Below, one piece after another: positions 50,898 through 58,587 of a stretch of DNA of 64,000 bases (position 1 is its first letter; every line of letters begins with the position of its first letter). A model generated the notes under the pieces. It was not told the DNA's origin. It saw only the letters and a program-made list of their open reading frames with translations, and ran no database searches. A program made the position numbers and the translations under genes. This stretch comes from Celerinatantimonas diazotrophica (lineage in GTDB: Bacteria; Pseudomonadota; Gammaproteobacteria; Enterobacterales; Celerinatantimonadaceae), in assembly GCF_004339545.1 (NCBI RefSeq), contig NZ_SMGD01000013.1, positions 372,001 through 436,000 of the forward strand, given 5' to 3'.

Positions 50898-52430
50898 TTA
50901 TAGGTGACTCTGAACATAATTCATTTGCTCTTTGAGCCCAGCCATTGATTTATCAAATGCAGTGTATTTATCACGCAACGTTTTTTCATATTGCGCCATG
51001 CGATCATCCAACGCCGTTTGATCTTCACTAACCCCTTTCAACCGGGACTGAACAGACTGCTGCCGATGATCTAAAATTCCGCCAGTTTCCTCATAACTTT
51101 TGACAAACTTGGCAAAACGAGTCGCAATACCATCATCTGATGCAAAAAATCGGCCAACCTGATTTAAGTCACCATTTAACTGCTCTTTTAATTTGGTATC
51201 GTCTACTGATAATTTCCCTTCCCGATCCATTTTTACCCCCATACCATAGAGGGTATGAACTCGACCGGGTTGCTCCGGGTCTCTCACACCACTACTCACA
51301 ATCTTACCCATCGCATAACGCATAGTACGAAGCATTGCATCCCCACTCAGTGGTTTGTGATGTGAGTTATCAGAACCTTTATGCACCTGCTGGGGTTTAC
51401 TATATTTATCAATCTGAGTCAGAACTTTATTATAAGTATCGACAAAATTATGGACATTCTTAACCGCCGCATCGATATCGGGTTCAATGGTTAGCTGACT
51501 CGATTTACTGGTTTTCTCATGCACCGTCAGACTTACGCCAGAGATAACATTTTTAAACTGGTTCGTATCGCTGGTTGCATCTAAACCATTAATCCGTACT
51601 TTGGCACCGGAGGCAGTTTTGGTTGTCTGAAAATTGGAAACAAAATTAGCTAACTTCGCGCTAGTCGTCGTCACCACTAAATCATTAGGATTACCATTAT
51701 CAGGATTATCATCGTTATCTAATCCTGAAACGGAGCTATCTAAAACAAAATGAGTGCCATTTTCTGAGTTGATCAAGTTGGCTGTTACGCCAAAATTTTT
51801 CGTGTTTTCGTTGATCGCCTTACGAAGCTGCTCAATGGTCATTCCGGGTTTCACATCAATATGAAACGATTTTTCTTTACTGCCCTGTCCAACTTTAAAG
51901 ACCAACTGAGCAGGTGGAGCCGGAGTTTTATCGGGACTGGTACTGGCTTTATAGATTTGTTCAGTCCCAGATTTATAAACATTCGTAGAAGTTAATCGCG
52001 AACCTTGCGCTAGCTGTAACACATCAACCTGATAGGTCCCATTCACAGCTCTTCGCGACAGAGAAACTTTATAAGGCTGCGCCAAATCATCCAATGAACT
52101 GGCAGCCTGTGAAGATTTTTTATCTTTATCTGATGATTTTGAATTGGCCGAATTTGCGGTAGCACCAGAGACTTTTTGCCCGTCCACTAATGCCTGACGA
52201 GGCAAAAATTCTTGAGGATTTGTCGCTTTATCAACTGCCTTGCGAAAATTACTCAATGCTGATTTTACGCTTCCCACTGCGGAAAGCGTAACGTTCAGCG
52301 TGTCCTTGCGCTTTCTGATACGCTGTTCTTGAGGTTGGCGTTCAGCATTAATAGAAGCATTCATGAGCGACTCAAGATCGAGTCCACTGCCTACACCTGC
52401 TGCTGTCAGTCCTGCACCTACTCCTGCCAT
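50898..52430 (-). CDS. fliD: Flagellar filament cap protein FliD
   Basis: Hook-associated protein 2, the filament cap that folds flagellin at the tip. It has 510 residues; an N-terminal GVGSGLDLESLMNASINAE motif and a C-terminal coiled region with ALDDRMAQYEKTLRDKYTAFDKSMAGLKEQ are family-typical. A Ser- and Lys-rich insertion (about residues 88-115) is seen. It is 22 bases after flaG. Confidence 0.96.
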   Translation of the reverse strand: MAGVGAGLTAAGVGSGLDLESLMNASINAERQPQEQRIRKRKDTLNVTLSAVGSVKSALSNFRKAVDKATNPQEFLPRQALVDGQKVSGATANSANSKSSDKDKKSSQAASSLDDLAQPYKVSLSRRAVNGTYQVDVLQLAQGSRLTSTNVYKSGTEQIYKASTSPDKTPAPPAQLVFKVGQGSKEKSFHIDVKPGMTIEQLRKAINENTKNFGVTANLINSENGTHFVLDSSVSGLDNDDNPDNGNPNDLVVTTTSAKLANFVSNFQTTKTASGAKVRINGLDATSDTNQFKNVISGVSLTVHEKTSKSSQLTIEPDIDAAVKNVHNFVDTYNKVLTQIDKYSKPQQVHKGSDNSHHKPLSGDAMLRTMRYAMGKIVSSGVRDPEQPGRVHTLYGMGVKMDREGKLSVDDTKLKEQLNGDLNQVGRFFASDDGIATRFAKFVKSYEETGGILDHRQQSVQSRLKGVSEDQTALDDRMAQYEKTLRDKYTAFDKSMAGLKEQMNYVQSHL

Positions 52431-52452
52431 AATAATCCGCCGCCCTCTTACA

Positions 52453-52839
52453 CTAAACTATCTTATCAACAAGTAACCCAGCCTGATCAGTGGCATCCTG
52501 ATACTCTTTTAGCCTAGTGGATATTTCACGAAGCTCCTGAGAAGGGATCTCTCGGATGACTTCATGGGTATCGGTATTGTAAATGGATGTTACCAATTCC
52601 CCATCCTGTTTATCCACTTTAAACCTTACTGCCGTTGATTGCACCTTGAGGATCTGGTTAACTTCATCAACTACATTAACTATATCCTCTGATGACATGG
52701 TCGCAGGATTCGGGTCTGGAGAGCCCTGCAAGTTCCGCGCCGATCTACTTTGGCGCCCCCCTTGCACAGGCTCTGAAGAGTGTTGATAAGCCACTGATGA
52801 CCGATCACCCGTCACGACTGAACTAATATCATTTGACAT
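52453..52839 (-). CDS. flaG: FlaG family protein
   Basis: Filament-length related protein of polar flagella. It has 128 residues: a variable Ser/Gln-rich N-terminus, then the FlaG domain with VDKQDGELVTSIYNTDTHEVIREIPSQELREIS. It sits between flagellin and fliD, the standard place in Vibrio and Pseudomonas. Confidence 0.93.
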   Translation of the reverse strand: MSNDISSVVTGDRSSVAYQHSSEPVQGGRQSRSARNLQGSPDPNPATMSSEDIVNVVDEVNQILKVQSTAVRFKVDKQDGELVTSIYNTDTHEVIREIPSQELREISTRLKEYQDATDQAGLLVDKIV

Positions 52840-52881
52840 CTTTCAGCCTCCCGTCAAAAACTGCCTTTTCTAATCAGCAGA

Positions 52882-53709
52882 TTAGATCAGAGCTAACGCA
52901 GCTTGTGGACGCTGATTTGCCTGTGCCAAAATCGAAGTACTGGTTTGCTGCAAAATTTTTGATTCAGTCAATTTTGCGGTTTCTTTTGCAAAGTCAGTAT
53001 CCCGAATTCGAGAACGAGCAGATGTCACGTTTTCAGACACGTTTGTCAAGTTGCGGATAGTCGAGTCAAATCGGTTCTGAATTGCACCCAATTTGGCTCG
53101 TTGGCTATCCACTGCCTTAATTGCTGTATCCAGACTCCCGATAGCAGCACTAGACTGACCAACCGACTGAACAGACAAGCCAGACAACCCAAGACCTGCG
53201 GCTCCCCAACCACTAGCACGACTAATGTTCACACTAATGTTTTGGTTTGCCCCCGCATTGGCACCAACTAGGAATTTCGCTGAGAAAGTCCCATCAAGCA
53301 GATTTACACCACCGAACTGGGTCGTCTGAGATACACGACTCATTTCAGTTTTCAGTGAAGATACTTCAGCCTGCAATGCGTTGCGGTCATCCGAGTTGTT
53401 CACACCATCTTGCGATTGTACGGCAAGAGTACGCATACGCTGCATCATGGTGGTTAACTCATCCATGGCGCCTTCTGCTGTTTGTGCAACAGAGATACCA
53501 TCTTGACCATTCTTAACTGAACGGTTCAGACCTTGGATTTGAGATGTCATTCGGTTAGAGATCTGCAGACCTGCAGCATCATCTTTTGCCGAGTTGATTC
53601 GCTTCCCTGAGCTTAAGCGTTGGTATGCTGTATCCAGCTGAGAGCTAGAACGAGACAAGTAACGCTGTGCGTCTAGAGATGACACGTTAGTATTAACTAC
53701 TAATGCCAT
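52882..53709 (-). CDS. Flagellin (proximal to flaG)
   Basis: Filament subunit of 275 residues. The conserved N-terminal domain starts VVNTNVSSLDAQRYLSRSS with RINSAKDDAAGLQISNRM, and the C-terminal domain ends ILAQANQRPQAALALI. There is almost no variable D2/D3 insert, as in short polar flagellins. It is highly similar to the neighbouring flagellin, implying tandem duplication. It heads the flaG-fliD-fliS operon with a 42-base gap and no terminator seen. Its leader is long and structured, and a sigma28-like promoter lies about 146 bases upstream. Confidence 0.97.
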   Translation of the reverse strand: MALVVNTNVSSLDAQRYLSRSSSQLDTAYQRLSSGKRINSAKDDAAGLQISNRMTSQIQGLNRSVKNGQDGISVAQTAEGAMDELTTMMQRMRTLAVQSQDGVNNSDDRNALQAEVSSLKTEMSRVSQTTQFGGVNLLDGTFSAKFLVGANAGANQNISVNISRASGWGAAGLGLSGLSVQSVGQSSAAIGSLDTAIKAVDSQRAKLGAIQNRFDSTIRNLTNVSENVTSARSRIRDTDFAKETAKLTESKILQQTSTSILAQANQRPQAALALI

Positions 53710-53848
53710 AATTTGAGCCTCCTAAGATTAACCTCTCTATCTGAACCGGATAGAGTGGCCTAAAATCAGCAAGGTTGTTGAACCCCGACAGAAGTGAACC
53801 TCTTCATGCCAGACAACCTTCCTATTACTGAAGAAACTTTTCTCTTCG
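53710..53848 (-). promoter_or_regulatory. Long structured 5' leader of the flaG-proximal flagellin
   Basis: From the predicted sigma28 start the leader is about 140 bases. It holds a perfect 7-bp hairpin (53735-53755, loop CGGTTCA on the minus strand) directly before the AGGAGG ribosome site, an outer 8-bp stem AAGGTTGT / ACAACCTT (53813-53820 with 53771-53778), and inside that a small hairpin (53791-53805, loop AGGTTCA). A third GGTTCA lies at 53779-53784. Post-transcriptional control is possible but unproven. Confidence 0.55.
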
Positions 53849-53854
53849 CTAAAA

Positions 53855-53881
53855 GTAACGGCAATGCTACGGCAAACTTTA
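53855..53881 (-). promoter_or_regulatory. Sigma28-like promoter for the flaG-proximal flagellin
   Basis: Minus-strand TAAAGTTT-N11-GCCGTTAC: the -35 element is perfect against TAAAGTTT-N11-GCCGATAA and the -10 element differs at two positions. It lies in a spot where a 75-codon frame would otherwise be read. Confidence 0.65.
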
Positions 53882-54035
53882 GATCTTTTTTATCAGAAAG
53901 AGGAATTAATTTGCCGTCCAGCGCAAGCGTAACAAAAGTGGCAATAAAATAGATTAAAGCACTCTCAGCCAGCATCGACACAGGCAGTGTCAAAATGGAA
54001 ACAAAAACTTGGCATAATTGATGCTTTATATTCGA

Positions 54036-54054
54036 TGCAGTCTGAACCGCTGCA
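54036..54054 (-). repeat. GGTTCA-loop hairpin between the flagellin genes
   Basis: Stem TGCAG / CTGCA with minus-strand loop CGGTTCAGA, just beyond the terminator of the upstream flagellin. The segment AGCGG-TCAGA-TG also resembles the leader of that flagellin (AGCGGATCAGATTG). It is one of five GGTTCA motifs in 53742-54199. Confidence 0.5.
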
Positions 54055-54082
54055 AAAAAAGCCAGGTTTGGAAAACCTGGCT
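54053..54082 (-). terminator. Intrinsic terminator after the flgL-proximal flagellin
   Basis: Minus-strand stem AGCCAGGTTT / AAACCTGGCT followed by T7. It lies about 135 bases past the flagellin stop, so the transcript has a long 3' tail containing a second hairpin and a relic leader. Confidence 0.85.
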
Positions 54083-54144
54083 AAATCGCTCATGTGATAG
54101 GAGATTGAGAGCGAAATTATAAGCGCTAAATATAATTCTAGGAA

Positions 54145-54159
54145 TTGAGCCTCCTAAGA
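54145..54159 (-). repeat. Relic flagellin ribosome-binding leader (15-base repeat)
   Basis: TCTTAGGAGGCTCAA on the minus strand is identical to the leader of the flaG-proximal flagellin (53713-53727), but here no start codon or gene follows; the next bases are TTCCTAGAATTATATTT. It is probably a remnant of a lost or recombined flagellin copy. Confidence 0.6.
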
Positions 54160-54182
54160 GTGTTATATGCGCGAACCTCCTG

Positions 54183-54208
54183 GGACGGTGGACTGAACCC
54201 CACCGTCC
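54183..54208. terminator. Strong hairpin after flagellin stop, T run on the plus side
   Basis: Perfect 9-bp stem GGACGGTGG / CCACCGTCC with loop GGTTCAGT on the minus strand. It begins seven bases after the flagellin stop. The T6 run follows it only on the plus strand, so as an intrinsic terminator it points toward the flagellin gene and could block antisense transcription; on the minus strand it may protect the 3' end. Confidence 0.65.
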
Positions 54209-54215
54209 TTTTTTA

Positions 54216-55046
54216 TTAGCCCAACAGAGACAGTGCAGCCTGAGGGCGTTGATTTGCCTGAGCCAAAATGGTTGTGGCAGTTTTCTGAATAATCCGGTTT
54301 TTAGTTAAATTAGCGGTCTCTTTCGCATAGTCGGTATCTTTGATTCGAGAACGAGCTTCTGTCACATTCGACGAAATATTAGTTAAATTTCGAATGGTTG
54401 ACTGGAATCGGTTCTGAACCGCACCAAGTTTAGCACGCTGAGAGTCCACCTTTTTAATCGCGTTATCAACTGTTGCAACCGCAGCCGAAGCTTGTGGAAC
54501 ACTATTCACACTTAGACTACCTAAATTCAAACCACTCGTTCCCCAACCCCCTGGGTTTTCAATGTTCACGCTGATATTCTGTTGTGCACCAGCGTTTGCC
54601 CCAACTAAGAACTTAGCAGAAAAAGTCCCATTTAGGATATTAACACCACCGAACTGGGTAGTTTGTGCAACCCGACTCATTTCAGTCTTTAACTGAGAAA
54701 CTTCTGATTGCAATGCATTACGGTCATCTGAGTTATTCACACCATCTTGCGCTTGAATCGCTAGCGAACGGATACGCTGCAACGAACTGGTTAACTCGTC
54801 CATTGCTCCCTCAGCAGTCTGAGAGATTGAAATCCCGTCCTGAGCGTTTAATGATGCCCGATTTAACCCCTGGATTTGAGCAGTCATTCGATTTGAAATC
54901 TGCAAACCTGCTGCATCATCTTTTGCAGAGTTAATACGAGAGCCAGAAGCTAAACGCTGAAATGATGTATTCAACGCACTACTGGCTTTACTTAACTGAC
55001 GCTGTGCGTTTAACGACGATATGTTCGTATTGACATAAAGTGCCAT
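54216..55046 (-). CDS. Flagellin (proximal to flgL)
   Basis: Filament subunit of 276 residues with N-terminal YVNTNISSLNAQRQLSKAS and C-terminal TILAQANQRPQAALSLLG domains and hardly any central insert. It is a close paralogue of the next flagellin. It is monocistronic: its own sigma28 promoter lies upstream and a terminator downstream. Ser and Thr in the short central part (about residues 150-205) are candidate glycosylation sites given Maf and Pse genes nearby. Confidence 0.97.
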   Translation of the reverse strand: MALYVNTNISSLNAQRQLSKASSALNTSFQRLASGSRINSAKDDAAGLQISNRMTAQIQGLNRASLNAQDGISISQTAEGAMDELTSSLQRIRSLAIQAQDGVNNSDDRNALQSEVSQLKTEMSRVAQTTQFGGVNILNGTFSAKFLVGANAGAQQNISVNIENPGGWGTSGLNLGSLSVNSVPQASAAVATVDNAIKKVDSQRAKLGAVQNRFQSTIRNLTNISSNVTEARSRIKDTDYAKETANLTKNRIIQKTATTILAQANQRPQAALSLLG

Positions 55047-55079
55047 AATTATATCTCCTATCTACAATCTGATCCGCTT

Positions 55080-55106
55080 TTATCGGCTTTTTATGTTGTC
55101 GACTTA
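55080..55106 (-). promoter_or_regulatory. Sigma28 promoter for the flgL-proximal flagellin
   Basis: Minus-strand TAAG-N15-GCCGATAA: the -10 element is a perfect match to the FliA consensus and the -35 has one mismatch. It gives a leader of about 30 bases ending in TAGGAGATATAATT before the ATG. Confidence 0.8.
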
Positions 55107-55352
55107 TATCCTGCCGACTTACCTTATTTAACGGCTGAGATGTCGATTCCTTTAGGACTTTTTTGCCTGTTTAAGAAGCCGAACAATCCAGCAAACCCTT
55201 TATATCTCGGGGACATATTAGCTATCGGCCAGCAAGTAGAAACATTAAGGAAATTTGCACATTATTTAGATAAATTTAAAAATAGTGGCGGTTATGGGTG
55301 GGGGAGAAATAAAAAAATAGAGAAACAGAATTGGAAAATAAATCCTTTAAAT
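55107..55352. other. Intergenic stretch between flagellin promoter and flgL terminator
   Basis: The stretch holds a 76-codon plus-strand frame (55140-55370) with biased Lys/Asn content and an end inside the flgL terminator. No ribosome site or family resemblance was seen, so it is not called as a gene. Nothing else was recognised here. Confidence 0.5.
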
Positions 55353-55380
55353 GAAAAAAGGGCTAAATAGCCCTTTTTTC
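55353..55380. terminator. Bidirectional-type terminator after flgL
   Basis: Symmetric GAAAAAAGGGCT-AAAT-AGCCCTTTTTTC: a GC stem with A/T arms on both sides, so it can stop transcription either way. It lies 14 bases past the flgL stop and ends the flgF-to-flgL unit. Confidence 0.85.
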
Positions 55381-55393
55381 TAAATCATACATG

Positions 55394-56605
55394 CTAAATA
55401 TAATTAAACAGTGTCATTTTACTAATTTTGCTGTAGGCCGCATAAGAGGTATTGAGCGCCAATTCAGCCTTAGATAGTGACGTCACAGCTTTAGAAAAAT
55501 CGACTTCTCCCAGTGAGGCTCTAGATTTTTTGTTGATGATATTAATTGCTGACTGGGCGTTTCCTAAAGAATCCAAACCATTCTCGCGAGCACCAATTGA
55601 ACCCATTGTCAGGTTTAATTTCTCAGTCGCATGATCAATACCAACTAAAAAATCTTCCTGAGCCTGATCATAAGGTTGCCCTTTGACGTTAGGATCTCTT
55701 AAAACATCGATAAAGCGTCCCAGAATATTCAATATATTGTCTTTTTCTGGTTTTTGCAGTGTAAATGACTCTGTTGTCCCAGGAGTCGAAGTCAGCTTAA
55801 TTTTTAGCCCTTTAAATAAAAATGGCTTACCCACTTCATACGTTCCCGATGCCAACTCTTTACCATCACTATTAGTGATGGTGTAGCTATTCGGATTGCC
55901 ACCGCTACCAGCCGCTGTGGACACTGTAAAAGTATTGGCTTGCGGCGTTACATCAGAGTAATTATTTTTATAGAAAGTATCATAGGTTTTCTGCTCATTT
56001 ACATAAGCATCAATGCCACTGGAGTTACTTTTAACCCGCCGACGTAGGGAAACATTCTCAAACGCATCTTTACCAGTCGTATTGCTTTGCACATAAACTG
56101 ATGCGCCAATTTTGAGTCGAGTGTTACCGTTATCACCCACATAATGATAACGTTGGCCGTCAAAAACATAGGGTTGGATCTGTGACTGGAAGCCAGCAAA
56201 AACATAATCCCCATTCGCATCCCGAGTATTCACCAAGTCGGCCATCTGCGCACGGATTTGCTCAAGTTCTTTTGCCATTGAACGACGTTCATTCATTCCG
56301 TTAAGGCCATCACCTGACTGAACCCCCAACACCCGAGCACGCAATGCTGAATCATGCATACTGTTAAGGATATTCTCCTGAAAACTTAAGGTGTTTTCCA
56401 AAGAAACCCCATTATTTTTATATTGAGCATTCTGATTAATGTCGGTATCAATTGCCATTTTTTCCGACATATCTGCAGGTCCATCCCCCGCTTGTAACAA
56501 TTTCTTGTGCGTCACTAACTGATTATTGGCTTTTTCAACTTGCTGCTGAGACTGTAAAATCCCATTCATCGAAGTATTATAAAGGTTCATTGTTGCAACA
56601 CGCAT
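55394..56605 (-). CDS. flgL: Hook-filament junction protein FlgL
   Basis: Hook-associated protein 3. It has 403 residues with flagellin-like N-terminal (MRVATMNLYNTSMNGILQSQ) and C-terminal helices (LGEVDFSKAVTSLSKAELALNTSYAAYSKI) around a variable middle. It is five bases from flgK, last in the unit. Confidence 0.95.
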   Translation of the reverse strand: MRVATMNLYNTSMNGILQSQQQVEKANNQLVTHKKLLQAGDGPADMSEKMAIDTDINQNAQYKNNGVSLENTLSFQENILNSMHDSALRARVLGVQSGDGLNGMNERRSMAKELEQIRAQMADLVNTRDANGDYVFAGFQSQIQPYVFDGQRYHYVGDNGNTRLKIGASVYVQSNTTGKDAFENVSLRRRVKSNSSGIDAYVNEQKTYDTFYKNNYSDVTPQANTFTVSTAAGSGGNPNSYTITNSDGKELASGTYEVGKPFLFKGLKIKLTSTPGTTESFTLQKPEKDNILNILGRFIDVLRDPNVKGQPYDQAQEDFLVGIDHATEKLNLTMGSIGARENGLDSLGNAQSAINIINKKSRASLGEVDFSKAVTSLSKAELALNTSYAAYSKISKMTLFNYI

Positions 56606-56610
56606 GATGA

Positions 56611-58569
56611 CTACCTCAGAGCATTAAGAATGGAATCAAATGTCTTTTGCGCCACACCAATAACCTGCGCCGATGCGGCATAGGCCTGCTGAAAACGCAC
56701 CATGTTTGAAGCTTCTTCATCCATGTTTACCCCAGAAATTGATTTTGCCCAATTCTCACTTTGGGTTTTTAATGACTTCGCAGCGGCTGTATCTAAACGC
56801 GCTTCAGAGGTATGCCCGCCAATAAAAGTTACCATAGAGGTATAAGCATCATTGAACGTCATCTGATCACTCTCCTGATCATTTGCAAGCCCTTTACGCA
56901 CAGTGGCTTTTTGCTGCAAATCTGCCAGTTTCAGACCATTAAAGTTATCTGAATAACCCTCTGTGTTATAGCGAATCGTAAATACATCGCCAGGCTTGGC
57001 CTGACCACTAATGGAGACATCATAACCAGGGTTTAATTTCGCCTGCGCTAAAATATTCCGTCCATCATCCGTGACTGGAACGGTCGCCAGTTTATGACCA
57101 TCTTCATCGTAAATGTCATAGCCATTGTCTTTATTGACCTCAATACGCTGAGGAGAATGGATATTCAATTTTCCAGGCGCCTCAAATCCGGAACCCGCCC
57201 CTGTATTAGTGACACTAGATAAGGTAATTTTGGCATCACTAATGTTATGAATATCTTCATCGACACGAACCGGAGCTGCCACAGCGAGTTTCTCCGGCTG
57301 AGTCATTGTCAATTGGACTTTGCGGGCCGCCTCATGAGCAGGGCGCAGTAAAAATTTATCCCCGCTAGCATAACCACCTGATGAGACATTCAAACGCAAG
57401 CCATCAATTTCAAAATCATTCGAAGTTGTCCCTTTCACAGCCTCTCCAACGACCTTATTACCGTCCAGTCGCTGCACGGTAAAACTGCTACCGCCATCAA
57501 ATTTCACCAGATAATTATAACGGGTCAACTGGTTACTCTTGCCTGGAATGACCTCAGCCGTAACTTTACCGTCCCCCTGATTTTTCTTAAACGCTAACCC
57601 CTGAAATTTAGGTAAAGAAAAAATATCCCCCCCTAGGTGGCCTTCCATATCCATGCCTAAGTGATTTTGTCGGTTAAATGCATCAGTTAGCGTTAGGGCA
57701 ATCTGTCCCAATCGATTGCGGCTAGGATTCATCACACTATCGCGATACACCAATAAACCATCGATAGCCCCGCCAAGTTGCCCCGGATTCATCTTCGCTT
57801 CGGTAGTGTTCCAATCCAGGTATACCTCTTGCTGAGTGGGATCAGGATTGCCGGGTCGGAGATCAAGAGTGGCATGATTTTTTTCAGTCACTAAGGCATG
57901 ACCATTTTTCATAAATACTAATTTGGCGCCATTAGTCTGATCAATTGTATGAATCTTGATAATTTTTGACAGCTCATGAATCGCTTTGTCACGCTTATCT
58001 TTAAGCGTGGCCATCGTCCCTTGCTCTGGCGAATTATGATGGCTCATAATCTGCACATTCATATCCTGCAAGCTACTGATCAACTTATTTGCTGTATCTA
58101 CTTTTTCTTTCAATTCGCCATTAAAATGGCGCTGCTGATTCGCGAACTGATTATCAAGTAGACGGAAACGACGGAGTAATCCGTTAAAGCCATTTAGCGT
58201 CAGTGCCCGTGTTGATGTCGAAAGCGGTGTATCATTCATCGCATGGATATTAGCGAAGGTTTTATCTAAATTAGGGTTAAGTGATAGTGAATCATCACTA
58301 ACTACTTTGTCTATTTCCGAGATGCGATCAAGATATGATTTTTTTTCATCATAATCAGAGGTCGTACGCCATACAGACTGCTGGGCGAACTGGTTAATAA
58401 CTCGATTGGTATGACCGCGCCCGACACCGCCGGTAATTTCTGGCTGATACTCAGTGCGCTGCATCGAATATCCAGGGGTATTAACATTGGAGATGTTATT
58501 ACCAGTTGTCACCAATAATCTTTGGTGGGCTAAAACCCCTGAACCACCAATATTTAATAAATCCGGCAT
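56611..58569 (-). CDS. flgK: Hook-filament junction protein FlgK
   Basis: Hook-associated protein 1. It has 652 residues, longer than the 547 of E. coli, with the extra length in the central domain. The N-terminus MPDLLNIGGSGVLAHQRLL with NNISNVNTPGYSMQ is diagnostic; the C-terminal helix contains VNMDEEASNMVRFQQAYAAS. It lies between flgJ and flgL. Confidence 0.96.
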   Translation of the reverse strand: MPDLLNIGGSGVLAHQRLLVTTGNNISNVNTPGYSMQRTEYQPEITGGVGRGHTNRVINQFAQQSVWRTTSDYDEKKSYLDRISEIDKVVSDDSLSLNPNLDKTFANIHAMNDTPLSTSTRALTLNGFNGLLRRFRLLDNQFANQQRHFNGELKEKVDTANKLISSLQDMNVQIMSHHNSPEQGTMATLKDKRDKAIHELSKIIKIHTIDQTNGAKLVFMKNGHALVTEKNHATLDLRPGNPDPTQQEVYLDWNTTEAKMNPGQLGGAIDGLLVYRDSVMNPSRNRLGQIALTLTDAFNRQNHLGMDMEGHLGGDIFSLPKFQGLAFKKNQGDGKVTAEVIPGKSNQLTRYNYLVKFDGGSSFTVQRLDGNKVVGEAVKGTTSNDFEIDGLRLNVSSGGYASGDKFLLRPAHEAARKVQLTMTQPEKLAVAAPVRVDEDIHNISDAKITLSSVTNTGAGSGFEAPGKLNIHSPQRIEVNKDNGYDIYDEDGHKLATVPVTDDGRNILAQAKLNPGYDVSISGQAKPGDVFTIRYNTEGYSDNFNGLKLADLQQKATVRKGLANDQESDQMTFNDAYTSMVTFIGGHTSEARLDTAAAKSLKTQSENWAKSISGVNMDEEASNMVRFQQAYAASAQVIGVAQKTFDSILNALR

Positions 58570-58587
58570 AACTGGTCTTCTCCATTA

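Noticed and set aside
53785-53812. Possible sigma54 site (TGGCATGAAGAGG) near the flaG-proximal flagellin
   Set aside because: The -12 GC element is missing at the needed spacing; the sigma28 match upstream is far better.
53766-53993. 75-codon minus-strand frame upstream of the flaG-proximal flagellin
   Set aside because: It covers the sigma28 promoter and the structured leader, has no ribosome site and resembles no family.
53735-54208. GGTTCA hairpins as tRNA T-arms or tRNA-like relics
   Set aside because: GGTTCA resembles the T-arm loop, but stems vary from 4 to 9 bp and no other tRNA arms or acceptor stem are found.
55140-55370. 76-codon plus-strand frame between flagellin and flgL
   Set aside because: AT-rich, Lys/Asn-heavy, no ribosome site, and it ends inside the flgL terminator.
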